A stretch of 64,000 bases of DNA from Verrucomicrobiota bacterium (GCA_016235595.1 JACRJX010000025.1:62001-126000); one strand, 5' to 3'; positions 45,109 to 55,004 are shown, numbered from the stretch's first letter. Made by a program: numbers and translations. Notes: generated by a model not told the origin, from the letters alone.

Positions 45109-45390
45109 GCCAGGAATCCGGGACAAACGGCTCTGCCCTTCGTGTCCCGGCTCGGGATTGTCCCCCAATCCGAGAAAACCAGCGCCTCTGTTGTCCGGGT
45201 CAAAATGGAGGGGATGCATGGTGAATCATCGGCAACTCGGCGGAAACTGGCGTCTCGCCTGATGAACTCGAAAACACGTCCTAGAGGCGAACCTCTTTCC
45301 CGAGGCATCCAACCAAGTACTTGATGAAGCCTCCATCATCCGCATTCGTTCCGTATTTTCACCAGATCACTTCGCCTACCCACTTTGGCG

Positions 45391-45419
45391 AGGTTAGTCA
45401 GCGTCCAAACCTCCGTCAA
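45391..45419 (-). promoter_or_regulatory. Candidate promoter of the EPS gene block
   Basis: On the minus strand, TTGACG (45414-45419) and TAACCT (45391-45396) are 17 bases apart, about 280 bases upstream of the NusG-like start. The -35 is close to consensus, the -10 is weak. The approximately 400-base gap (45109-45508) holds no gene. Nothing else definite is seen in it. Confidence 0.3.
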
Positions 45420-45508
45420 GAAAAAGGGCGAACACCGCGCACAACGGCGCGAAAAACCGCCAATATTCAGGCATCCTGACTTCAAGCAATGTTCACTCGT
45501 CATCCAAA

Positions 45509-46753
45509 CTACGCCTTCAACCCGCTGAGGTCCACTTCCAGCCGCCTGTTCTCCTTGATCAACTGGTCCATCGTCAGCCGCTCGCGTCGCGCCGCAGCTT
45601 CGCGCCCGAGGATGCATGTCAACACGCCATCCACCGCCCGTTGGCAGGTGTCGTTCTCCCAATGCCCCTCCACCACCTCCCGATGGAACCGCGCAATGTT
45701 CCGCTCGGCGCCGGCTTGGTAGAGATTCTCCACCGTGCCGCCACCGTAGTGTTTCTTGCCGCCGCGCACATACGCCTTGCCCCAGTAATTCACGAGCGCG
45801 TTGGCCTCTAGGCCGTGAATCGTTGCACTCAACTCGCCGGAGGTGTTGTTACGCAGGCCCTGACCGAAGTGATTATGAACCAGACCGTCCGCATACTCAT
45901 ACACCACTGAACACACGTCGTGGCTGTCACCGTGCGGATCTGGCCGCATGATCCGCGACGATCCCACCGCCGATACCGGTCGCCGGCCAATGACCCAGAT
46001 CGCCGCATCGATCGCGTGGATATCGAAGTTCCCGATGAAATCGCAACCGATGGCGATGTCGTTGACCCAGATCAGTCCGCGCAATCGGTCCTCGATGGTC
46101 GCCGTCTTCGGCGGATCGTTAAAACCACCGCAGATGCCGACCGTATGAACCTGCGCGAGTTTGCCGAGGCCACCCTCGCGAACACGCCTGGCCACCTCCA
46201 TGTTCACCGGATCGGTTGGCATCTGGTAATCCACCAGAAAACACCGCTGCTTTTGCGTCGCCAACCGGCCGGCTGCTTCAATCTGGAGCGCGCCCGGCAC
46301 GTCCACCGCAACCGGTTTCGCCATGTACACATGCAGCCCGGCTTCCACCGCCGCCCGCGCATAACCCGGGATGAAATACGGCGGCGTCTCCAGCGCCACC
46401 GCTTCAACGCCACTCTCAATGACCTTCTTGCAGCCCGACAATCCCGAGAACCGCCGAGCCTTGTCCACGCCGAGTGCGTCACCGCATTTGTCGGCCACTT
46501 CTTGAAAATAGTCCGCCACCGCCCACATTTCATAACCGCCGTGTTTCTGAAACAACTTCGCGATCCAGCCACCGCGTCCGCCGTTCCCGACAACGCCCAG
46601 CTTGATCTTCCGTTTGAACTCCACCGGTTTCGCGGGCGCACCGGTTTTCTCCGCAGCGAATACCGGCAACGCCGACGCTACGGTGGCCAGCCCGCCGCCA
46701 ATGAACCGGCGACGGCTGACTGAGGATACGTGTTCCAATGGTTTGTCCATCAT
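45509..46753 (-). CDS. Tat-exported Gfo/Idh/MocA family oxidoreductase
   Basis: A 414-residue protein. A twin-arginine signal (SVSRRRFIGGGLATVASALP) precedes the Rossmann fold with IKLGVVGNGGRGGWIA. The lysine motif reads YMAKPVAVD, with alanine-lysine-proline in place of the usual EKP. The later domain has GCDFIGNFDIHAIDAAIWVI. Large families of such Tat-exported oxidoreductases are typical of Verrucomicrobiota and Planctomycetota and are linked to glycan breakdown. Two ATGs in tandem (46753, 46750) can start it. It lies 18 bases after tilS on the same strand. Confidence 0.88.
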   Translation of the reverse strand: MMDKPLEHVSSVSRRRFIGGGLATVASALPVFAAEKTGAPAKPVEFKRKIKLGVVGNGGRGGWIAKLFQKHGGYEMWAVADYFQEVADKCGDALGVDKARRFSGLSGCKKVIESGVEAVALETPPYFIPGYARAAVEAGLHVYMAKPVAVDVPGALQIEAAGRLATQKQRCFLVDYQMPTDPVNMEVARRVREGGLGKLAQVHTVGICGGFNDPPKTATIEDRLRGLIWVNDIAIGCDFIGNFDIHAIDAAIWVIGRRPVSAVGSSRIMRPDPHGDSHDVCSVVYEYADGLVHNHFGQGLRNNTSGELSATIHGLEANALVNYWGKAYVRGGKKHYGGGTVENLYQAGAERNIARFHREVVEGHWENDTCQRAVDGVLTCILGREAAARRERLTMDQLIKENRRLEVDLSGLKA

Positions 46754-46771
46754 GACTGGGCTCTCCTTTCG

Positions 46772-48253
46772 TCACTGGGCGCGAATGCGAATCCGCAATG
46801 CCTTGCGCGTCGCGTGAGTGATCTTGAATTTCTCGCCGATGCGATAGCCGGCCATCCAGCAAATCTCGCCGTTGGCCGCCACCAGCAACGGTGCGCGCCG
46901 CCGCTGCGTCACCGGAGTCTTTGCGTCCACGAAAATATCCTGCAACTTCTTCGTCACCGGCATCCCGATCGGTTGGAACCGGTCGCCTGGCTGCCAGCAT
47001 CGGAGTGTGATCGTGTCGCCCACGGCGTCCGCGTCGAGCCACTCCTGAAGCAGTTTTGAGTTTTGAATCCTGGATTTTGAACTCGCAACAACCTCTGGCC
47101 TCGGAACGCCACCTCCTGTCACCATCTCCACCTCCACAACCACGCCGAGCTCTGGCACCTCTGTCATCCCCGGCACCGCGATCCGAATCTCTCCGGACTG
47201 ACCTCTGCCCCCTACCCCACGATTTTCGGGGGCCGTCTTTTCCAGCATCAGACAGTCGTCTTTCAGCAACACCTGTGTGTCGTTCGTCAACGTCAGGAGT
47301 GCCGGCTGCCCGCTCGCAGCCATCCGGCGCAATGTCTCCACCTTCTCAAAGTCCACAGCCGCGCCGACGTGATTCTCCAGCAGCCAGCGGTAGATGGCCC
47401 GCCGCTGAATCGCGACATGCTCACGCAACAACCGCTTCACCACCAACGCCGCGCCTTCAGCCCCCTGCCCCTTGATCTCTGACTTCTGACCTCTGATTTC
47501 TGCCCTCTGACGCCTGATCCCCAAGACTCGCGCGGCCTCCGCATCAAGCCACTCGTCCTCGGCAGCAAGCATCTCGGCGGTCTGATGGAGCAGCGTCTTG
47601 AGCGCCGGGTTGTAATCGCGCTCCAATGCGGGAATCAACTCGTGGCGAATCTTGTTGCGTTGGAACTGCGGATCCCAGTTGCTCGCGTCCTGATGAAATT
47701 TCAATCCGCGTTGCTGCGCGTAGCCGAGCACCTCGACCTTCCACACGTCCAGCAACGGCCGCGCGACCGTGATCGTTCCCAGCCGGTTCGACGCATGGAT
47801 CGCCGCCAGTCCGCGCGTGCCAGCGCCTCGCAGCAACCGCTGCAACAGCGTCTCCACTTGATCGTCGGCGGTATGACCCAGCGCCAGCTTCGCCAAACCC
47901 AACACGCGGGCGGTGTCCTGGAAGAAACCGTGGCGCAACCGTCGCGCGGCATCTTCGATGGAATGTCCATGCTCAGCCGCAAACGCCCGCACGTCGCCCT
48001 TCCCTGAGGTGAATGCCAGACCGTAGCCGGCAGCCAGTTCGCGCACAAACGCCTCATCCGCGTCGGCGTCGGAACCACGCAATTGATGGTTGAAGTGAGC
48101 GACGTGCAGTTTCCAACCGAACTCCGGCGCAAGCGCCACCAGCACGTCCAGCAACACCACCGAGTCCGGCCCGCCCGATACGCCAACGAGCAGCCGCTCG
48201 CCACGCGCGAGCAACTGCCTCTCCAGGATTGTTTGGCGCACACTTTCCAACAT
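46772..48253 (-). CDS. tilS: tRNA(Ile)-lysidine synthase
   Basis: About 493 residues from the ATG at 48253 (MLESVRQTILERQLL). The PP-loop ATPase motif LLVGVSGGPDSVVLLDVL and the LRGSDADADEAFVREL region are those of TilS, which makes lysidine at the wobble position of tRNA-Ile(CAU). The C-terminal TilS domain is present (LRCWQPGDRFQPIGMPVTKKLQDIFVD). The region between the domains contains odd segments coded by heptamer repeats (RRQRAEIRGQKSEIKGQG and two others), inserted in frame. The catalytic parts look intact, so it is probably active. The divergent SGNH gene starts 113 bases away. Confidence 0.9.
   Translation of the reverse strand: MLESVRQTILERQLLARGERLLVGVSGGPDSVVLLDVLVALAPEFGWKLHVAHFNHQLRGSDADADEAFVRELAAGYGLAFTSGKGDVRAFAAEHGHSIEDAARRLRHGFFQDTARVLGLAKLALGHTADDQVETLLQRLLRGAGTRGLAAIHASNRLGTITVARPLLDVWKVEVLGYAQQRGLKFHQDASNWDPQFQRNKIRHELIPALERDYNPALKTLLHQTAEMLAAEDEWLDAEAARVLGIRRQRAEIRGQKSEIKGQGAEGAALVVKRLLREHVAIQRRAIYRWLLENHVGAAVDFEKVETLRRMAASGQPALLTLTNDTQVLLKDDCLMLEKTAPENRGVGGRGQSGEIRIAVPGMTEVPELGVVVEVEMVTGGGVPRPEVVASSKSRIQNSKLLQEWLDADAVGDTITLRCWQPGDRFQPIGMPVTKKLQDIFVDAKTPVTQRRRAPLLVAANGEICWMAGYRIGEKFKITHATRKALRIRIRAQ
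47053..47080. repeat. Heptamer tandem repeat inside tilS (4 units)
   Basis: Plus-strand units GTTTTGA, GTTTTGA, ATCCTGG, ATTTTGA in tandem, period 7. They code for the SKSRIQNSKL segment of TilS. Confidence 0.65.
47194..47223. repeat. Degenerate heptamer repeat inside tilS
   Basis: Plus strand reads GGACTGAC, CTCTGCC, CCCTACC, CCACGAT, a weaker version of the same period-7 pattern. It codes for a VGGRGQSG segment. Confidence 0.4.
47463..47518. repeat. Heptamer tandem repeat inside tilS (8 units)
   Basis: Plus-strand units CCCTGCC, CCTTGAT, CTCTGAC, TTCTGAC, CTCTGAT, TTCTGCC, CTCTGAC, GCCTGAT follow without gaps. The reading frame of tilS passes through them. Confidence 0.85.
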
Positions 48254-48366
48254 GGTATTCCGAGCGGACCCAGTGTAGCCGCATGCCGGCCCTGCCGCCA
48301 GCGCCAAGCAGTTTCAAGAAACGCTTGCGCCCGCAGCGTCGCGACGCCATTGTTTCCGCGGTGATC

Positions 48367-50019
48367 ATGAGAACGTGTTGGCAGTCTTCACTCTATCTGC
48401 TTGGCTGGCTCGCCGCTGTCTCTGCTGCCAGCGCCTCGGACGTTTCCATCAGACGCGAAGCGGACGCTCACCACGTGATCGCCGCCCGGTATGAAGCCAT
48501 CATTGCCGACGACGGATGCCTCACCAACCTCCTCATCGGCGGCCTGGAGTTTTTCAAGGCCGACGTCGGCTCTTCGCGCGGCAGTTATTTTCACCAGGGC
48601 GAACCGTTGAAGCTGACGAAGATCGAGCAGCCCGCCGAGAACGTGCTCGTAGCCAGAAATGATCGCGCGACGATCCGGTATGAGTTCGCCGCAGAGTCGA
48701 TGGTGTGGTCGGTGGAGAACAACACATCGGAACCGATGAAGTTCTTCATCGTTTTCAATCCCGAGGTCAGCGCGGACAAGGGTGAAGTTCGCGGCACGGT
48801 GCTGGCCCAAGAAGGCCCCAAATCCATCTGGTTCCGTGACAAGACACGGCTGGAGATTGACGGTGGCACGAGGTTCTGGGGACCGTGGCGGGGTTGCATG
48901 ATGTGGGACGCGGCGCTAAGCCCGCGGGAGAAACGGCAGATTACATTCAAGATCGGAACGGCTTCCGAGACCGAAGCCATCAAGATGGGTTTGGCGTCAC
49001 CGGCAGTTGAGGAGGTCGAACAGGACCTGACATTGTTGTCGCCGAAAAACTTCCAGGTTTTCCAGCGCCAGTCACGGTTCCGCGGACGCATCATCGTCAG
49101 CGGCCGGGTCAAGCCCGAATGCGACACCGTCGAGGTGCGGCTCAGTGGCAAGTCCTTGGAAGGGAAATGGCTGCCAGACCGGTGGCAACCGGTGCCGATG
49201 GAAAAACAAACACGAAGTTTCTACCTGGAAATGCCGGTGCCCGCCGGCGGGTGGTATGATCTCCAGGTCCGCGTGCTCAAGGAAAACCAGCCGGTGGCCA
49301 AAGGCGGCGTGGACAAGGTCGGCGTCGGTGAAGTCTTCGTCGGCGCAGGCCAGTCCAACGTCACCAACAGCGGCGAGGAACGCACGGTGCAAACGTCCGG
49401 GATGGTTGCTTCGTTCAGCGGCCGCCTCTGGCAACTGGCGGACGATCCGCAACCGGGTGTGCATGACAAAACGCAACGCGGCAGTTTCTGGCCGACGTTC
49501 GGCGACGCGATGTATGCCCGGTTCCGCGTGCCCATCGGTGTAGCTGTGACCGGCCACGGCGGCACGAGCGTTTTCGCATGGAAGCCCGGCGGTGAACTGC
49601 ACAACTGGATGATGACACGCATCCTCCAACTCGGGCCCAACGGTTTCCGCGCCCTGCTCTGGCATCAGGGCGAGGCCGATGTCGGCGGCAAGCCCGAGGA
49701 CTACGCCCAGAATCTGACCGACGTCATCCACGCTTCAACCGACGCCGCCGGCTGGCAGTTCCCGTGGTTCGTCGCGCACGTTTCCTATCTCAGCCCCGAA
49801 CGGCCTTTCTCCGAGACGACCCGCTCGGCACAGAAGAAACTTTGGGATCGTGGCATTGCACTCCAAGGTCCTGACACCGACACGCTCACCAGCAACTACC
49901 GCGACACCGGGGGGAGAGGCATCCACCTCAACCTCAAGGGCACCGTCGCGCACGGCAAGATGTGGGCTGAGAAGGTTGGCGATTATCTCTACAAAGTGCT
50001 GGCACAGGAAATCAAATGA
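48367..50019 (+). CDS. Exported sialate O-acetylesterase-like SGNH esterase (SASA/DUF303)
   Basis: About 550 residues from the ATG at 48367; the frame is open to 48229, but the part before MRTCWQSS has no sense as a signal peptide. A signal peptide ([15 protein letters not shown]) is followed by a beta-rich N-terminal domain. The SGNH catalytic core then has [13 protein letters not shown] (nucleophile serine), [13 protein letters not shown], and a late [14 protein letters not shown] with the catalytic histidine. It is likely a carbohydrate esterase acting outside the cytoplasm. It overlaps the next esterase gene by 4 bases (ATGA). Confidence 0.87.
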   Translation: MRTCWQSSLYLLGWLAAVSAASASDVSIRREADAHHVIAARYEAIIADDGCLTNLLIGGLEFFKADVGSSRGSYFHQGEPLKLTKIEQPAENVLVARNDRATIRYEFAAESMVWSVENNTSEPMKFFIVFNPEVSADKGEVRGTVLAQEGPKSIWFRDKTRLEIDGGTRFWGPWRGCMMWDAALSPREKRQITFKIGTASETEAIKMGLASPAVEEVEQDLTLLSPKNFQVFQRQSRFRGRIIVSGRVKPECDTVEVRLSGKSLEGKWLPDRWQPVPMEKQTRSFYLEMPVPAGGWYDLQVRVLKENQPVAKGGVDKVGVGEVFVGAGQSNVTNSGEERTVQTSGMVASFSGRLWQLADDPQPGVHDKTQRGSFWPTFGDAMYARFRVPIGVAVTGHGGTSVFAWKPGGELHNWMMTRILQLGPNGFRALLWHQGEADVGGKPEDYAQNLTDVIHASTDAAGWQFPWFVAHVSYLSPERPFSETTRSAQKKLWDRGIALQGPDTDTLTSNYRDTGGRGIHLNLKGTVAHGKMWAEKVGDYLYKVLAQEIK

Positions 50020-50708
50020 AACTCCATATCATCACCACGATGCTCGTGTTCGCCTTGGTCGCCACAGAGGCCGCCGACGCAAAGAAATCCGCCCCTGCGA
50101 AGCCCCGAAAGGCCATTCCAGCCTTCGCACCCATCACCGACGACCCGAAACTGCCACGCGTGCTGCTCATCGGCGACTCGATTTCCATCGGTTATACTTT
50201 GCCCGTGCGTGAACTGCTCAAAGGCAAGGCCAACCTCCACCGCATCCCCACCAACGGCGGTCCAACGATCAACGGCTTGAAGCAACTCAAGAGTTGGATT
50301 GGTGACGGCAAGTGGGACGTGATCCATTTCAACTGGGGCCTGCACGATCTCAAGTCCATGGACGACGGCAAACAACAGGTGCCGTTGGCCGACTACGAGA
50401 AGAACCTCTGCGAACTGGTCAAGCAACTCAAAGCCACCGGCGCAAAGTTGATTTGGTGCGCCACCACGCCGGTCCCCGACGCCGAAATGAAACCGCCACG
50501 CAAGAATGCCGATGTGATTGCCTATAACGCCGTCGCCAAGAAAATCATGAGTGAGAACGGCGTTGCGATTGACGACCTCTACGCGTTCGCCCTGCCGCAA
50601 CTCTCAGCAATCCAGCGCCCCGCCAATGTCCATTTCACCGACGACGGCTCGAAGGTGCTTGCCAAACAGGTTGTCGCCAGCATCGAAGCCGCCCTGCCGA
50701 AACCGTAA
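50016..50708 (+). CDS. Exported SGNH/GDSL hydrolase
   Basis: A 230-residue protein. A signal peptide ([18 protein letters not shown]) is followed by the GDSL block [11 protein letters not shown], a block III-like [10 protein letters not shown] and a block V-like [12 protein letters not shown]. The SGNH fold fits a small carbohydrate or lipid esterase. Its start overlaps the stop of the preceding esterase (ATGA), so the two are translationally coupled. A third SGNH gene follows 19 bases downstream. Confidence 0.85.
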   Translation: MKLHIITTMLVFALVATEAADAKKSAPAKPRKAIPAFAPITDDPKLPRVLLIGDSISIGYTLPVRELLKGKANLHRIPTNGGPTINGLKQLKSWIGDGKWDVIHFNWGLHDLKSMDDGKQQVPLADYEKNLCELVKQLKATGAKLIWCATTPVPDAEMKPPRKNADVIAYNAVAKKIMSENGVAIDDLYAFALPQLSAIQRPANVHFTDDGSKVLAKQVVASIEAALPKP

Positions 50709-50727
50709 GCGGAGCCAGAGAGACCCC

Positions 50728-51807
50728 ATGAAGAACAACTGCCGCCCTGTCCGTATCGCCGCCCTTTTTGTCGCGCTGGCATTCGCCGGCGCAACCGCCC
50801 TGCCCGCGGCGGATATCGCCATCAAGAACGGACAGAAACTCGCCTTTCTCGGCGACTCCATCACCGCCGCCGGCTGGGGAAATCCTGGCGGTTACTCGAA
50901 GCTCGTCATCGCCGGACTTGCTGCCAACGGAATGAAGATTGAAGGCATTGGCGCCGGCATCAGCGGACACAAGTCCAACCAGATGCTCGAACGCCTCGAC
51001 CGCGACGTGCTCAGCAAGACGCCCGACTGGATGACGTTGAGCTGCGGCGTCAACGATGTCTGGCATGGAGACAAGGGCGTGCCGCTCGACGACGCCCGGG
51101 CTGCCGCCGGCAAATACGAACTGCGGCCGGGCGAACCCGCCAAGGGCACCTACAAGGCCAACATCACCGCCATCGTGGACAAAGCCCAAGCCGCCGGCGT
51201 CAAGGTCATGATCCTCACCGCCACCGTCATCGGTGAGGAAATCGACAACGACAACAACAAGAAACTCGCCCCCTACAACAACTTCCTGCGCACGCTCGCG
51301 ACGGAGAAGAAATGCCTGCTCGCCGACCTCAACACCACGTTCCAGCAGCAGATCAAGGCGGGCGGCAGTGGCAAACCGGGCCGCATGCTCACCAGCGACG
51401 GCGTCCACATGAATCCCGACGGCGACCAGTTGATGGCAGCCACCATCCTGCGCGTCTTCGGTTTCGACAACGCGCAGATCGCCAAAGCGCAGCAGGCGTG
51501 GCTCGACGTTCCCGGTGGCGCGAACCTGCGTGTAAACTTCGACGCCAAGAACCGAAAGCGGCTCACCGCCACCGCCAACGTCAGCCTCCGCGAGCGCCCG
51601 AAACTTCAAGCCGCCGCCGACGCCAAGAAACAGTCGGTGGACCAAATGCTGCGCGCCATCTACGCCGAGGAGGTCAAACGCCTTCTGAAGCCGTCCGGGG
51701 AGTTTGATTCCGTTGACGCCATCTTCGTGGCGAAGAAGGAAAGAGAAGTTCAGACCGCGCTCCAGCAGAAGTTCGACAAACGCGTGGACGCGCTGCTCGG
51801 CCGCTGA
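50728..51807 (+). CDS. Exported SGNH/GDSL hydrolase with C-terminal extension
   Basis: About 359 residues from the ATG at 50728 (MKNNCRPVRI); the longer frame overlaps the preceding gene. It has a signal peptide (ALFVALAFAGATALPAA), then KLAFLGDSITAAGWG (block I), LSCGVNDVWHG (block III) and DGVHMNPDGDQ (block V), all intact. A helical C-terminal extension of about 120 residues (from AQQAWLDVPGG) is not part of the SGNH core. Probably a carbohydrate esterase. It is the last gene of a three-esterase operon and ends with TGA. Confidence 0.88.
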   Translation: MKNNCRPVRIAALFVALAFAGATALPAADIAIKNGQKLAFLGDSITAAGWGNPGGYSKLVIAGLAANGMKIEGIGAGISGHKSNQMLERLDRDVLSKTPDWMTLSCGVNDVWHGDKGVPLDDARAAAGKYELRPGEPAKGTYKANITAIVDKAQAAGVKVMILTATVIGEEIDNDNNKKLAPYNNFLRTLATEKKCLLADLNTTFQQQIKAGGSGKPGRMLTSDGVHMNPDGDQLMAATILRVFGFDNAQIAKAQQAWLDVPGGANLRVNFDAKNRKRLTATANVSLRERPKLQAAADAKKQSVDQMLRAIYAEEVKRLLKPSGEFDSVDAIFVAKKEREVQTALQQKFDKRVDALLGR

Positions 51808-51831
51808 GTGTCGCCCTGACAGGAACGACGC

Positions 51832-53007
51832 TCAAACCTTCGCGCGCCGCCATGCGGCCACGAACATCCCGTTGCCACCCGTGTCCTGTGGCCACAACCA
51901 GAGCTGCGGCGCCGGCGGCGTCGACGGTTGGAATGGATTCGCCAGAGGCAGCGGCGCAAACTCCGGGTGGTTTTTGGAAAACTGCTCTGCCACCGCGCTC
52001 GTCTCCGACCGCGCCAGCGTGCACACAGAGTAGATGAGCCGGCTGCAGGGCTTCACCGCGGGCGCGACGTTCGCCAGCAACCGCTTCTGCACTTCCGCCA
52101 ACTCGCGCACATCCTCCAGCGTCGTCGTCCAACGCGCGTGAGGATTCCGCTGCCACGTGCCCGTGCCGCTGCACGGCGCGTCCACCAGCACGCCGTCAAA
52201 CTTCGTCCGCGTCGGCAACCGCTCGCCGCCATCCCACAACGCCGCGCGATAATTGAAACACTTCGCCCGTCCCGCGCGTAGCTTGAGCTTCTTCAGCCGC
52301 CACGCCGCGCGGTCGCTGGCCCAGATGAGCCCCTTGTTCTGCATCAAGTCGGAGAGATGCAGCGTCTTGCCGCCTTCGCCGGCGCAGGTGTCCCACCACG
52401 TCTCGCCCGGCTTCGGATCGCACACCAGACCGACCGCCTGTGAAGCAATGTCCTGGATTTCAAACGCGCCTTCGTGGAACTCCGCCGTTTGAAACAAATC
52501 CCTCGTCCCATCATAGAGCAACGCGTCCGGCAACGTGAACTGTCCCGTCGTCGCTGCCTCGGTCCGCGCATGAACAGCGCCGGCGCCAAGCCGCTTCGAC
52601 AGCTTCTCGCCTTGTCCGCACCGCGCCCGCAGCCAAAGCACCGGCTCATCCTGGATGGCGGCGGCCCACTCCGGCGTGACATCCAGCTCCTCGCGCGCCC
52701 ACGCCGGCACCGCGTGCGCCAGCAGTTCGTCGCCAAAAAACCGCTCCGGCGTATCGCCGAAACGCCGCGCCATCTCCAGCGCCCCCTCCACCTGTTCCTC
52801 GACTGGCAACGTCTGGTCCAACCAGCCGAACCAGCGATAATAGGCAAACACCGCGCGACTAACCTCGCGCGATTCGGCGGCCATCAGTCCACCCGCCGTC
52901 CGCAACGTCGCGCGAAGCACGTCGTCTGCGGGCTTGGTGCGGCTCGCCCCTGCGATGACCCGGGCCACGAGGGCCGGCAAATGATGATGTGGTGTGCGTT
53001 GTTTCAC
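51832..53007 (-). CDS. RsmB/NOP2-like rRNA (cytosine-C5)-methyltransferase
   Basis: About 391 residues if started at the GTG at 53007, which has a GGAGGAG Shine-Dalgarno about 11 bases upstream; the frame is open to 53067. The C-terminal catalytic domain has WDTCAGEGGKTLHLSDLM (SAM binding), VDAPCSGTGTWQRNPHARW (catalytic PC motif) and a late LIYSVCTLARSET with the second cysteine. The N-terminal helical half is of RsmB/NusB type. It should methylate a cytosine in 16S rRNA or a related RNA. Its 5' end is duplicated at 55128-55266. Confidence 0.85.
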   Translation of the reverse strand: MKQRTPHHHLPALVARVIAGASRTKPADDVLRATLRTAGGLMAAESREVSRAVFAYYRWFGWLDQTLPVEEQVEGALEMARRFGDTPERFFGDELLAHAVPAWAREELDVTPEWAAAIQDEPVLWLRARCGQGEKLSKRLGAGAVHARTEAATTGQFTLPDALLYDGTRDLFQTAEFHEGAFEIQDIASQAVGLVCDPKPGETWWDTCAGEGGKTLHLSDLMQNKGLIWASDRAAWRLKKLKLRAGRAKCFNYRAALWDGGERLPTRTKFDGVLVDAPCSGTGTWQRNPHARWTTTLEDVRELAEVQKRLLANVAPAVKPCSRLIYSVCTLARSETSAVAEQFSKNHPEFAPLPLANPFQPSTPPAPQLWLWPQDTGGNGMFVAAWRRAKV

Positions 53008-53089
53008 AGTTTCAAATTCTCCTCCATTGAACGTTGAAACACTCTGCTCCCACAATCCGAAAATCACTGTTTCGAGAATTACATCTTCC

Positions 53090-53118
53090 TTGTCCTCTTC
53101 TCATTCGCGCGGCATAGT
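53090..53118 (+). promoter_or_regulatory. Candidate promoter of the first Lon-like gene
   Basis: TTGTCC (53090-53095) and CATAGT (53113-53118) are 17 bases apart. The same two boxes at the same spacing precede the second Lon-like gene. A GGAGG follows before the start codon. Confidence 0.45.
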
Positions 53119-53145
53119 CTTGTCCACAAACCCACGGAGGAAACA

Positions 53146-55002
53146 ATGAACCGAGTCAGTCTATCTGTTTTCGTCGTCGCGTTGTTGCTATCCAAACTGT
53201 CGATGGGCGAAGCTATATCAGCAGATACATTTGTCCAAGGAGTAGCCGCTTTGCCGGCTGAGAAGCAAATCGCTCGTGTGATGACGAAGCTCAAGCACAT
53301 CAACCCCGGGCTGACGAGCACGGAGACTCACCGCATTGAAAACGGCCAAGTAACGGAGTTCACACTATCTCCCAGTTCGGAATTGAAAGATATATCGCCG
53401 ATTCGTGCTTTGGCGCATTTGAAGATACTTGTTGTCGGACATGGTCACACGAGCGACATTTCATCCCTCAAAGGGCTAAAACTGGAGAAATTGACTCTCT
53501 GGTTGAATCCGGTCAGCGACCTTTCACCGTTGGCGGGAATGCCGATTGAGTGGCTTAATTGCGCGTCCACCAAGGTTCGGGACTTATCGCCTCTGAAGGG
53601 CATGCAGATCAAGGAGTTGTATTGCGATAAAACGGAGGTTACCGATTTCTCCCCTCTGGAAGGAATGCCGCTGCGCATTCTCCGGTGCGACGCCAACACG
53701 GCAAAGCAGAATGCAAGGGTACTACAGTCCATTTCTTCGTTGCAGACCATCAACGGTCAACCCGCGGACGAGTTCTGGAAAGGAGCGAACGTCTCAGTAA
53801 CAAGCACCGCCACCGCGGCACCCGTTCCGCCCAGAGTGGCGGAGAAAGCTGACATGACAGCGCAAAAGGACGCGAAACAGTTTGCGCGCAACCAAAGCAG
53901 CATCAAGGGTCTCTACGTTGTCCGCACTGACGCCGGGCTGCGCGTCGGCGGCGCGCAGGACATCATCGCAACTGCCGAGCGCGTCAGCAGCGACCGCGAA
54001 ACCATCTGCGATTTCGTCAGCGATGTAGCCAAGGACACCCAGATCTCGATGGAGGAGGCGGAGCGGTTGCTCAAGGTTCGCCATCCGGTCTGGCAGGCGG
54101 GTTGCAAGATTCGCTTCAGCTACTCCAACAAATACACTAAACAGGCCGGCGGCTCGGCTGGCGGGGCGTTCTCGGTGCTGCTGCTGTCGCTGCTGGATGG
54201 AATGCAGATCGACCCCGGCTTCGCCATGACCGGCGATGTGACCGTGGACGGGAAGATTCGCGAAGTCGGCGCGGTGGCGGAGAAACTGCGCGGCGCGTTG
54301 CTGGACAAGTGCCGGGTCGTCGCCATCCCGGAGGCGAATGAGGAAAACCTCAACGATCTGGTTGTTCTTTACTCGCCCGCGATGCTCTGGAGCATGCAAA
54401 TCCTCTCCATCACGACGCTGGACGATGCAGTGGCGGTGGCTCGCACGGATCGCGCGCCGAATCTGGCCAAGGCGATGGAATTGTTCGGCCAGGTGCAGCG
54501 GTCGCTGCCCACAGGCGCAACGGTGTATGCGTTGCGCAACCCGGCGGTCGTCCAGACATTGCGGCAAGTGTTGCAGCTTGCGCCAAATCATTCATCGGCG
54601 GAATACATGCTGCGGGTGGCGAACAACCAGTTGCCGGTGACGCTGAGCCTGGGCGGATCGCTGGATGAGATTTGGGCGGCGCCGGGGCCGTTGCTGGGAT
54701 TCCTATTCTCGGACTACAAGGAGCCGGAGAAGTCGAAGCGGTATTATTTCGAGAAGGTGCCGAGCGGGGCGTTCAAAGCGGCGATGGACCGGCTGAACTG
54801 GCTGCAATTTCGTCTGCATCCGAAGACGCGGGAGCTGAAGACGGCGATGGTTGATTACATGATCAGCCTGGACCAACTGCACCGGCAGTCGGCGTTTTCG
54901 TCAGGCACGCTGCGGCTGCATCTGGCGAAGCGTGACAAGGTGTTGAGCGAAGCCCACCTCCTCGGCACCGACCGCAAGACGCTGGAAGAGATGATGCACT
55001 AA
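53146..55002 (+). CDS. Exported Lon-like (S16) protease domain protein with N-terminal leucine-rich repeats
   Basis: A 618-residue protein. Signal peptide (LSVFVVALLLSKLSMGEA). About residues 75-205 are short LRRs of the planctomycete/verrucomicrobial type (LSPLAGMPIEWLNC, LSPLKGMQIKELYC, ending INGQPADEFW). A Lon proteolytic domain follows from about residue 260: GGSAGGAF places the catalytic serine at 337, and VGAVAEKLRGAL puts lysine at 380. That is the same 43-residue separation as Ser679-Lys722 of E. coli Lon. There is no AAA+ ATPase. A helical C-terminal domain (about 420-618) is unrecognised. It is the first of a tandem pair; strong GGAGG ribosome-binding site. Probably periplasmic. 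Confidence 0.8.
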   Translation: MNRVSLSVFVVALLLSKLSMGEAISADTFVQGVAALPAEKQIARVMTKLKHINPGLTSTETHRIENGQVTEFTLSPSSELKDISPIRALAHLKILVVGHGHTSDISSLKGLKLEKLTLWLNPVSDLSPLAGMPIEWLNCASTKVRDLSPLKGMQIKELYCDKTEVTDFSPLEGMPLRILRCDANTAKQNARVLQSISSLQTINGQPADEFWKGANVSVTSTATAAPVPPRVAEKADMTAQKDAKQFARNQSSIKGLYVVRTDAGLRVGGAQDIIATAERVSSDRETICDFVSDVAKDTQISMEEAERLLKVRHPVWQAGCKIRFSYSNKYTKQAGGSAGGAFSVLLLSLLDGMQIDPGFAMTGDVTVDGKIREVGAVAEKLRGALLDKCRVVAIPEANEENLNDLVVLYSPAMLWSMQILSITTLDDAVAVARTDRAPNLAKAMELFGQVQRSLPTGATVYALRNPAVVQTLRQVLQLAPNHSSAEYMLRVANNQLPVTLSLGGSLDEIWAAPGPLLGFLFSDYKEPEKSKRYYFEKVPSGAFKAAMDRLNWLQFRLHPKTRELKTAMVDYMISLDQLHRQSAFSSGTLRLHLAKRDKVLSEAHLLGTDRKTLEEMMH

Positions 55003-55004
55003 AC

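Noticed and set aside
47463..47518. CRISPR array
   Set aside because: The units are 7 bases long with no spacers. It is a simple tandem repeat inside a gene.
53146..55002. A complete Lon protease
   Set aside because: There is no AAA+ ATPase and no Lon N-terminal domain, and there is a signal peptide. Only the proteolytic domain is shared.
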